A stretch of 42,357 nucleotides of DNA. It comes from Patescibacteria group bacterium. GTDB lineage: Bacteria > Patescibacteriota > Minisyncoccia > Minisyncoccales > RBG-13-36-15. The stretch is taken from contig JAHCSE010000007.1 in the NCBI GenBank assembly GCA_018609195.1, forward strand, positions 1-42,357, written 5' to 3'. Positions 5,881 through 12,704 of this stretch are shown here, in pieces. Each line of letters opens with the position of its first letter. The stretch's first letter is position 1. The position numbers and the translations under genes were made by a program. Below the pieces are notes generated by a model. The model saw nothing but the letters and a program-made list of their open reading frames with translations, ran no database searches and had not been told where the DNA came from.

Positions 5881-6981
5881 CTATTGCTCTTTTTGTGTTG
5901 CTTCTATTGTAGCTAATTCTAAAGGTAATTGAGGGATTGAGGAGTATTTCATTTTATTTTCAGCCTCCAGAAAGAGAGTTAAAATCTGACTCAGGTCTGC
6001 TTCTTTGAAAGTAAAAGCTTGGTTTTTTAGCTTTTGGTGTTCCTCCTTGGTTAAGCCGGAAATCACAGGGTTTGCGAGATCAGGATTTATTTTTATAATT
6101 AAAATTTGTCTTAAATATTTAATTAAGGCTTTCGTAAATTCCTGGGGATCTAAACTTCGATTAAATGTTTCTTGTAAAAACGTAACGGCTTTTGGAGTCT
6201 CTTTTTTTGAAAGGAAATCAACAAATTGGCTCACCAAGACAGTATCAACAATTCCCAGTAAATCCTTGATATCTTCTGTTTTGATTTCTTTTTCCTTTCC
6301 TGAAAAAGTGATAACCTGATCTAACAAGCTTTCTGCATCCCGGAAAGAGCCTCCGGAATTGAGAGCAATTAACTCCAAAGCTCCCTTCTCGATTTTTAGA
6401 CTTTCCTTTTTGGAAATAATTCCCAATCTTTTTAAAATTTCAGGCAGAGTTAATTTTCGAAAATCAAATCTCTGGCACCTGGAAATAATAGTTGGAATCA
6501 TTTTATGAATTTCGGTGGTGGCTAAGATAAAAATGGCATGGGCCGGCGGTTCTTCTAAAGTTTTCAAAAGGGCATTGGCAGCTTCTTTTGTAATTTGATG
6601 ACTCTCATCGATTATATATACTTTATATTTTGATTTTGAAGGAACAAATCTTATTCCCTCTCTTAATTCTCTTATTTCATCGATTCCCCTGTGCGAGGCG
6701 GCATCAATTTCAATTAAATCCAAAGAGCTGCTTTGATTTATTTCAAGACAGGATTGGCATTTATTGCAAGGCTCGAAATCTTTCTTATCCTCACAATTTA
6801 CAGCTTTGGCTAAAAGACGGGCAATAGTGGTTTTCCCACTTCCTCTTGGGCCAGAAAATAGATAGGCATGGGAAACTATTCCAGCAGAAACGGCATTGGT
6901 GAGAGTTTGAACCACATGTTCTTGACCGACAATCTCAGAAAAGGTTTGCGGCCGATATTTGCGGTATAAAACTAGTGACAT
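5881..6981 (-). CDS. dnaX: DNA polymerase III subunit gamma/tau (clamp loader)
   Basis: AAA+ ATPase of the clamp loader that places the sliding clamp on primed DNA. Walker A is GPRGSGKTT (44-52). Zinc-module cysteines are C63, C72, C75 and C78 (CNKCQSC). Walker B is VYIIDESH (121-128) and the SRC arginine-finger motif is IISRCQRFDF. At 366 aa it stops soon after the collar domain, so it is a gamma-like form without the tau tail that contacts DnaB and the polymerase. Short DnaX proteins are common in reduced genomes. The start MSLVLYRKYRPQTF is the family norm. The gene follows two GtrA genes on the same strand with a 17-nt gap. Confidence 0.95.
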   Translation of the reverse strand: MSLVLYRKYRPQTFSEIVGQEHVVQTLTNAVSAGIVSHAYLFSGPRGSGKTTIARLLAKAVNCEDKKDFEPCNKCQSCLEINQSSSLDLIEIDAASHRGIDEIRELREGIRFVPSKSKYKVYIIDESHQITKEAANALLKTLEEPPAHAIFILATTEIHKMIPTIISRCQRFDFRKLTLPEILKRLGIISKKESLKIEKGALELIALNSGGSFRDAESLLDQVITFSGKEKEIKTEDIKDLLGIVDTVLVSQFVDFLSKKETPKAVTFLQETFNRSLDPQEFTKALIKYLRQILIIKINPDLANPVISGLTKEEHQKLKNQAFTFKEADLSQILTLFLEAENKMKYSSIPQLPLELATIEATQKEQ

Positions 6982-6998
6982 ATTTTGTGAAGTAAAAC

Positions 6999-7595
6999 TT
7001 ACTTTTTAAAAACTATAAATTTATAGCCGATGAAATTCCAGATTATGGTACTAAAAGCTGCAATGATAGCTCCAATATTGGCCCAGATTTTTTCTGAAAT
7101 ACCAAACTGAGCGCCAAATACATTCACTATATAGGATGCTACCCCCACGTTGATTATCAAACCACCTAAGGTTACCGCAAAGAATTGACTAAATTCCTTG
7201 CGCATCCCTACTTTCTCCATTTTTTCAAAAGCCCAGAATTTATCTCCAAAATATTTACTACTGGTGGCAATGAGGAAGGAAACCCCTTTGAAGACAGAAA
7301 AGTAAATTCCCGTTGCAATACCGAAAATCCAGAAGAGGAGATTTAATAGGGCAATATCTACTACGGTGGCTAAAGCTCCGATCAAGAAAAATTTAGCTAT
7401 TTGGTAAACAAACAGAAATTTTTTGCCGATTAAGAAAGCTATCCAAAGCCCCAGGACTGAGAGAATTGGGAATAAAATAAGTAAGGCCAAAGACAATATT
7501 CCTATTTCCACCTCTAGATTTTTCAAAATCCCAAAGAAAAACCAGGCAACTATTTCTCCAATAATAAGAGCAAGAATAATATCAATCTTTTTCAT
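6999..7595 (-). CDS. GtrA-family membrane protein (paralogue 1)
   Basis: A 198-aa integral membrane protein. About residues 70-195 carry the four-helix GtrA/DPMS domain, seen in FFLIGALATVVDIALLNLLFW and the terminal WNFIGYKFIVF. This domain is thought to help move undecaprenyl- or dolichyl-linked sugars across the membrane for surface glycans. Two further hydrophobic segments precede it, an N-terminal extension not found in classical GtrA. A closely similar paralogue lies directly upstream (about 50 nt away) with the same layout, so a tandem duplication is likely. dnaX follows, probably co-transcribed. No glycosyltransferase is adjacent, so the transported lipid is unknown. Confidence 0.88.
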   Translation of the reverse strand: MKKIDIILALIIGEIVAWFFFGILKNLEVEIGILSLALLILFPILSVLGLWIAFLIGKKFLFVYQIAKFFLIGALATVVDIALLNLLFWIFGIATGIYFSVFKGVSFLIATSSKYFGDKFWAFEKMEKVGMRKEFSQFFAVTLGGLIINVGVASYIVNVFGAQFGISEKIWANIGAIIAAFSTIIWNFIGYKFIVFKK

Positions 7596-7644
7596 TCTCT
7601 GGTCGATATTCTCTGTATAATATCAGCGACATGCCAATATTTTA

Positions 7645-8235
7645 TTATCTAAAGACAATAAACTTATATCCAAGGAAATTCCAGGTCATCCCAATGAAAG
7701 TTGCAGTGATTGCACCGATGTTTGCCCAAATTTTTTCCGATAAGCCGAATTGGGGACCAATTACGTTAACCACCAGAGAAGCTACTCCAACGTTTATTCC
7801 CAGGCCAATTAAAGCTACGGTGAAAAATTGGACAAATTCTTTGGGGGCTTTGGTAATTTCTCTCTTTTCAAACGTCCAGAATTTGTTCCAAAAATAAGAA
7901 TTTACAACAGCTACTAAGAATGATATTCCCTTAAAAAACGAGAAATTCAAACCGGAAGCTACTCCTGTAATTAAAATTAAAAAATTCAATACTCCCAAAT
8001 CAATCAGAGTGTTCAAAATTCCAACTAAAAGAAATTTAGCTGCCTGGTAAATTATGAAGAGCCGTTTCCCCAAAATTGAAGCAATCCAGAGGCCAATGAG
8101 AGCGAGAATCGGTAATACAATCGGTAATCCCCACCAAAAAGGCAGTTCCAATCGAATATTCTTAAAAATGAGAAGGGTAAGCCAAGCTGAAACCTCTCCA
8201 ATAATTACGGCTGCCAAAATATCAGATTTTTTCAT
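7645..8235 (-). CDS. GtrA-family membrane protein (paralogue 2)
   Basis: 196 aa, similar over its whole length to the next gene downstream. Shared stretches include KFLLVGILNTLIDLGVLN, FFKGISFLVA and SEKIWANIGAI. It has the same two-helix N-terminal extension (MKKSDILAAVIIGEVSAWL) and four-helix GtrA domain ending WNFLGYKFIVF. Residues between helices differ, with WNKFWTFEK here against GDKFWAFEK, so the two copies may have separate partners or act as a heteromer. It is the first gene of the minus-strand string GtrA-GtrA-dnaX and is divergent from cysS across a 67-nt gap that must hold both promoters. Confidence 0.88.
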   Translation of the reverse strand: MKKSDILAAVIIGEVSAWLTLLIFKNIRLELPFWWGLPIVLPILALIGLWIASILGKRLFIIYQAAKFLLVGILNTLIDLGVLNFLILITGVASGLNFSFFKGISFLVAVVNSYFWNKFWTFEKREITKAPKEFVQFFTVALIGLGINVGVASLVVNVIGPQFGLSEKIWANIGAITATFIGMTWNFLGYKFIVFR

Positions 8236-8302
8236 TGTTTTATTTTAACATGAAACCTAAATTTTTTCAAAGGGTAAAATATGCTAAAGTATATGTATTA
8301 CT

Positions 8303-9712
8303 ATGCTTAAACTCTACAATACCCTATCTCGAAAAAAAGAGAATTTTCGGCCAAGGAAAGGTAAAAAAGTAAATCTTTTTGTTTGTGGAATTACCCCTTA
8401 CGACTTAGCTCATATTGGACATGCAAGAACATATGTTGTATTTGATATGATTGCAAAGTACCTTCGGGAAAAAGATTTTGATGTTTTCTATCTCCAAAAT
8501 ATTACCGACATTGACGACAAGATCATTCAACGAGCCAAAACCAAGAAGATAAAACCTAAAAAGTTAGCCAGCTATTTTGAGAAAAAATATTTGAAGGATA
8601 TGAAGGGTTTAAAGATAGACAGTGTAACAAAGTATGCCCGAGCGACAGACCATATAAAAGAAATAATTAATCAAGTGAAAAAACTTTCGAAAAAGGGTTT
8701 TGCTTATCAAATTAAAGACGGGATTTATTATGATATCAGTAAGTTTAAAGATTATGGGAAATTATCAAGAAGGACAGTTTTGCAAGCAGAAGATGCTGTT
8801 TCCCGAATTGACGAAAGCAAGAAGAAGAAAAACAAAGGAGATTTCTGTTTGTGGAAGTTCTCAAAAAAAGGAGAGCCGAAATGGCCCAGCTCTTTTGGCT
8901 GGGGAAGACCGGGTTGGCATATTGAGGATACGGCTATCACTGAGAAATATTTTGGGCCCAAATATGATATTCACGGCGGAGGGAGAGATTTAATCTTTCC
9001 GCATCACGAAGCAGAAATTGCCCAAATGGAAGCTGTATCTAATAAAAAACCAATGGTAAGATACTGGCTTCATTCCGGTTTCCTTGCTGTAAAAAAACAA
9101 AAAATGGCAAAATCTCTTGGTAATTTTATTACCATAAAAGATTTTTTAAAAAATCATTCTCCCCGAATCCTAAGATTTTTTATCCTCAAAAATCATTATC
9201 GCTCCCCTATTGACTACAGCGAGAAAGTAATTTTACAAACGAAGAGAGAAATTGAAAGAATTGATGGATTTTTAGATAAATTACAGGAAACAGGAAGCAG
9301 GAAACAGGAAATAAATAAAAAGAAGAGGTCAGCTCAAAGCTTAGTTTTGAGAACTCAAAAGGAATTTGAAAAAGCAATGGATAATGATTTTAATACCCCA
9401 GTTGCTTTGGCTGCCCTCTTCCACTTAATTGGTCGAGGAAGTTATCTCCTTGATAAAGATAGATTAACTCCAGCTGATGCCAGAGATATCTTAAGAATCT
9501 TGAGAAAAATAGATAAAGTCTTCAATTTTATCTTTTGGGGGAAGAGAGTAGCTCCGAAAATTCCCGATTTCATCAAAAAAATGGTCAGAGAAAGAGAAGA
9601 TGCTCGAAGAAGAAAAGACTTCAAAAAAGCTGATGAAATGAGAAGGAAAATTAAGCAAAGGGGCTATTGGGTTGAAGATACAAAAGGAGGACCAAAAATT
9701 AAAAAGCTTTAA
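8303..9712 (+). CDS. cysS: cysteinyl-tRNA synthetase
   Basis: Class I aminoacyl-tRNA synthetase charging tRNA-Cys. The HIGH motif is HIGH at 37-40 (DLAHIGHARTY) and KMSKS appears as KMAKS (267-271). Zinc ligands C28, H234 and E238 (FPHHEAE) are present, but the fourth, normally Cys in WHIEC, is Asp209 here (GWHIEDTA). Asp could still bind zinc. At 469 aa the length is normal. A simple-sequence block (9284-9310, repeats of CAGGAAA) adds QETGSRKQE in frame to a helical linker. A possible -10 (TATATG) sits 7 nt before the ATG, hinting at a leaderless message. It converges on the sigma-like gene with a shared terminator. Confidence 0.97.
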   Translation: MLKLYNTLSRKKENFRPRKGKKVNLFVCGITPYDLAHIGHARTYVVFDMIAKYLREKDFDVFYLQNITDIDDKIIQRAKTKKIKPKKLASYFEKKYLKDMKGLKIDSVTKYARATDHIKEIINQVKKLSKKGFAYQIKDGIYYDISKFKDYGKLSRRTVLQAEDAVSRIDESKKKKNKGDFCLWKFSKKGEPKWPSSFGWGRPGWHIEDTAITEKYFGPKYDIHGGGRDLIFPHHEAEIAQMEAVSNKKPMVRYWLHSGFLAVKKQKMAKSLGNFITIKDFLKNHSPRILRFFILKNHYRSPIDYSEKVILQTKREIERIDGFLDKLQETGSRKQEINKKKRSAQSLVLRTQKEFEKAMDNDFNTPVALAALFHLIGRGSYLLDKDRLTPADARDILRILRKIDKVFNFIFWGKRVAPKIPDFIKKMVREREDARRRKDFKKADEMRRKIKQRGYWVEDTKGGPKIKKL

Positions 9713-9725
9713 ATCATGAATTTAA

Positions 9726-9750
9726 AAAAGGCGCTCTCGAAGCGCCTTTT
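9726..9750. terminator. bidirectional terminator between cysS and sigma-like gene
   Basis: AAAAGGCGCT and AGCGCCTTTT pair perfectly around CTCGA, between two convergent genes. Confidence 0.85.
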
Positions 9751-10535
9751 CATTTGGTTTCCTCCTCTGATATCTCCAGGGTTTTGTGAATCAACCAGAA
9801 AGATTTTTCGCCGATCTGTCTTAGTTCGACAACCCTCCATTCACCTAAATTCATTACTGCCTTCAATTGAGAAAGAGAATTTATTTCACTCCGTACTAAG
9901 GCGTTGTAGGTATTGGTTATAAGGTATGGAGTAATTCCCGGATAACGGGAAGCTGCTTTTTGGAGGGCTTTCCGAAGGTTACTCCTCGTTTGTTCTATTT
10001 TATATCTTGATTCAAATTCTTCTGGCGGAATGCCAAATCTATTTGAGAATCTTTGAAATCTTTCGTTTTCCTCTCTTAGCTTCTTATTTTCTTCTTCCAG
10101 TTGGAGAACTGCTGTTCTTTCTTCTGGAGAAGGAATCAGGAAATTTCTGAGATATCCCGATCGGCTGGGGTGTCGCAACACCCGGAGAATCCTAGCTTCA
10201 ACCTGGCGAACTCTTTCTCGAGTTATTTCAAATTCCTTGCCAACTTTGGCTAATCTCCTTGTTTCTCCATCTTCCAGGCCAAATCTAAGATTTAATAATT
10301 GGATTTGTTTTTCCTTAGTCCACTGGATTTTATACAAACCTGGAAAAATAGGGAGATCAAGCAAGGTTTCTAAAACCCTTTTCACTCCTTCTTCTAAAGA
10401 TACTTCCTCTCCATCTTCAATAATATAAGGATAACAGAGAGGAAGGCGAGGATCTTGCCTTTCACCGAAAATGGCTACCATTAGCCTTTCATAAAGCTGA
10501 TGTTTCTGTTCAGCTGAAAGTTCAGCTTCTCTCAT
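9750..10535 (-). CDS. sigma-70 region 4 protein with coiled coil and alpha-CTD-like tail
   Basis: Residues about 75-133 match the region 4 helix-turn-helix of primary sigma factors ([20 protein letters not shown], then [20 protein letters not shown]), which binds the -35 element. Regions 1.1, 2 and 3 are missing, so it cannot melt promoters like a full sigma. A Glu/Lys coiled coil follows (about 141-163). A C-terminal helix-hairpin-helix segment (about 205-253: [26 protein letters not shown]) resembles the RNA polymerase alpha C-terminal domain. The combination suggests a transcription regulator touching the polymerase and upstream DNA; this is an inference. The ATG start has a Shine-Dalgarno (AAGGGAAGGAGAAAGGG) upstream. 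It is divergent from dnaB. Confidence 0.82.
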   Translation of the reverse strand: MREAELSAEQKHQLYERLMVAIFGERQDPRLPLCYPYIIEDGEEVSLEEGVKRVLETLLDLPIFPGLYKIQWTKEKQIQLLNLRFGLEDGETRRLAKVGKEFEITRERVRQVEARILRVLRHPSRSGYLRNFLIPSPEERTAVLQLEEENKKLREENERFQRFSNRFGIPPEEFESRYKIEQTRSNLRKALQKAASRYPGITPYLITNTYNALVRSEINSLSQLKAVMNLGEWRVVELRQIGEKSFWLIHKTLEISEEETK

Positions 10536-10618
10536 TCCCTTTCTCCTTCCCTTTTGTTAAACAGCTATTTTCTCTTGATATTAAATTTATATCAGCTATT
10601 AAAGAATTTGTCAAAGTT

Positions 10619-10647
10619 TTGACAGGGTTTTTTCCTTTTGTTATATT
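10619..10647 (+). promoter_or_regulatory. dnaB promoter, probably leaderless
   Basis: TTGACA, exactly 17 nt, TATATT, then only 7 nt to the ATG at 10655. The expected transcription start falls on or next to the start codon, and there is no Shine-Dalgarno. Confidence 0.8.
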
Positions 10648-10654
10648 AGAATTA

Positions 10655-12025
10655 ATGACGCAGAATTCCTCTGGCAATTTTGAACTACCAGAAAAGCTTC
10701 CTCCTCAAAGTCTTGAGGCAGAAAGATCTCTTTTGGGAGCATTGATGTTAGATAAATCAGCGATTTTAAAAGTGGTTGATTTTTTAACTCCTCAAGATTT
10801 CTATAAAGGAACTCATCAAGATATCTATCAAAGTATGGTTGAACTTTTTGAAAGAAGAGAGCCAATTGATCTTTTGTCTCTTTCTAACCGTCTTAAAGAA
10901 AAGGGACATATTGAAGAAATTGGAGGAAATAGTTATTTAACTGAACTGATTAATTCTGTGCCAACAGCTTCCAATATTTTAAATTATGCAAAAATTGTCC
11001 AGAGAAAGAGGGTCTTAAGAGATTTGATTTCAGCCAGCTACGAGATAGGACTCATGGGCTACAATGAGGATGAAGATATGGAAGTCCTTCTCGATCGGGC
11101 TGAAAATAGAATTTTTAGTATTGCTCAAAAAAGTCTCAGTCAAGATTTTGTACCCGTGAAAGCCACTCTGGAGGAAGCCTTTGAAAGAATTGAAAGACTC
11201 TCTCGCCAAAAAGGTACTCCCCGGGGAGTAGCTACTGGTTTTACCGATTTAGATAATATACTTTCGGGTTTGCAAAAATCTGATTTGATAGTTTTAGCCT
11301 CAAGGCCAACTCTGGGAAAATCATCCATGGCCTTAGATTTTGCGAGATTTGCTGCAATTCATGGGAAGATACCCGTAGGCCTATTCAGTTTGGAAATGTC
11401 CAAAGATCAGGTTGTAGATAGATTAATTTCAGCTCAAGCAGGGGTAGATTTGTGGAGATTGCGAACTGGTCGGCTTTCCAGTGAAGGAGAAGATAATGAT
11501 TTTTCTCGAATTCAGCAGGCTTTGGGAATTTTGTCTGAGATGCCGCTTTATATTGATGATGCTGCTACCTCTAATATTTTACAAATGAGGGCAATGGCAA
11601 GAAGGCTACAAGCTGATAAGGGCCTGGGATTGCTTATTGTTGATTATTTACAACTAATGGAACCGAGAAACCCGGCAGTCACTATGGTTCAACAGATGAC
11701 TGAAATTTCAAGGTCTCTTAAGGCTTTGGCCAGAGAACTAAATGTTCCGGTTTTAGCTTTATCTCAGTTATCAAGAGCGGTAGAACAAAGATCTCCTCAG
11801 ATTCCCAGATTAGCCGATTTAAGAGAAACAGGAGCAATTGAGCAAGATGCAGATGTCGTTCTTTTTATTTATCGGGAAGATAAATATCGATCAGAGACAA
11901 CCAGAAAAAATGTTGCAGATATCATTATAGCTAAACACAGAAATGGCCCCGTGGGCAAAATTGAGCTTTATTTTGATGAGAGAATCGTTTCCTTTAAGAA
12001 TTTAGAAAAAGAGTATCAAGAATGA
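10655..12025 (+). CDS. dnaB: replicative DNA helicase DnaB
   Basis: Hexameric 5'-3' helicase of the replication fork. The N-terminal primase-interacting domain begins LPPQSLEAERSLLGALML. The RecA-like domain has Walker A RPTLGKSS, followed by LFSLEMSKDQVVDRL, Walker B LLIVDYLQLM and the C-terminal LSQLSRAVEQR plus RETGAIEQDADVV, all family hallmarks. The ORF-track TTG at 10619 is inside the promoter; the ATG at 10655 gives 456 aa, normal for DnaB. No intein is present. recR follows after 50 nt with a hairpin in the gap, so the two may be partly co-transcribed. Confidence 0.97.
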   Translation: MTQNSSGNFELPEKLPPQSLEAERSLLGALMLDKSAILKVVDFLTPQDFYKGTHQDIYQSMVELFERREPIDLLSLSNRLKEKGHIEEIGGNSYLTELINSVPTASNILNYAKIVQRKRVLRDLISASYEIGLMGYNEDEDMEVLLDRAENRIFSIAQKSLSQDFVPVKATLEEAFERIERLSRQKGTPRGVATGFTDLDNILSGLQKSDLIVLASRPTLGKSSMALDFARFAAIHGKIPVGLFSLEMSKDQVVDRLISAQAGVDLWRLRTGRLSSEGEDNDFSRIQQALGILSEMPLYIDDAATSNILQMRAMARRLQADKGLGLLIVDYLQLMEPRNPAVTMVQQMTEISRSLKALARELNVPVLALSQLSRAVEQRSPQIPRLADLRETGAIEQDADVVLFIYREDKYRSETTRKNVADIIIAKHRNGPVGKIELYFDERIVSFKNLEKEYQE

Positions 12026-12034
12026 CTTTTCACC

Positions 12035-12066
12035 CCGACCCCCTTCCGATGTGGGTCGGTCATTTT
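12035..12066 (+). terminator. hairpin between dnaB and recR
   Basis: CCGACCC pairs with GGGTCGG around an 11-nt loop, followed by TCATTTTT. The weak T run suggests partial termination, leaving recR readthrough possible. Confidence 0.55.
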
Positions 12067-12075
12067 TAAGCATTT

Positions 12076-12702
12076 ATGTATCCTCCTTCTATCCAAAAAC
12101 TCATTGAGCAATTTTCGAAATTTCCTACTATTGGGCCGCGAACTGCGGCGCGCTTTGTTTTTTATTTGATGAAATTACCAAAAGGAGAAATCGAAAAACT
12201 AATAAAGTCCATTTCTGATCTCAGAAATAAAATCCAGCTTTGCCTTTTTTGTTTTAATCCGTTTGAGGTTGGAAATTCCGAACAAAAACTCTGCTCAATT
12301 TGTGCAAATCCTGCCAGAGATAAATCCTTACTTTGTGTCGTTGAAAAAGAAACTGATTTAATTTCCCTGGAGAAAATAAAAAAATATAAGGGCCTCTATT
12401 TTATCTTAGGGGGAACAGTTTCTACTCTGAAAAAAGAAGATATCAAAAAGCTAAGAGCAAAAGAGTTAATAACAAGAATAAAAAACCCTTCAGATTTTAT
12501 AAAGGGAAGTTTCGGTTTCAAAGAGGTAATTCTTGCTGTAAATCCCACTACGGAAGGAGAAGCTACTACGTTATATTTAGAGAGATTATTGAAATCTTTA
12601 AATACAAAAATCACCCGCCTTGGCCGGGGATTGCCGATTGGGGGAGAACTCGAATATACAGATGAGGAAACCTTAGGTTCAGCCCTCGAAGGAAGGAAAT
12701 AA
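12076..12702 (+). CDS. recR: recombination mediator protein RecR
   Basis: RecR works with RecO/RecF to load RecA on gapped DNA. The N-terminal helix-hairpin-helix is seen in FPTIGPRTAARFVFYL (16-31). The zinc finger has C56, C59, C73 and C76 (CLFC, CSIC). A TOPRIM domain starts at LLCVVEKETDL (85-95) and ends with the conserved LGRGLPIGGELEYTDEETLGSALEGR. At 208 aa the length is usual. It ends two nt before the convergent acyl-activating gene, with no obvious terminator between them, so the two transcripts probably overlap at their 3' ends. Confidence 0.96.
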   Translation: MYPPSIQKLIEQFSKFPTIGPRTAARFVFYLMKLPKGEIEKLIKSISDLRNKIQLCLFCFNPFEVGNSEQKLCSICANPARDKSLLCVVEKETDLISLEKIKKYKGLYFILGGTVSTLKKEDIKKLRAKELITRIKNPSDFIKGSFGFKEVILAVNPTTEGEATTLYLERLLKSLNTKITRLGRGLPIGGELEYTDEETLGSALEGRK

Positions 12703-12704
12703 TA

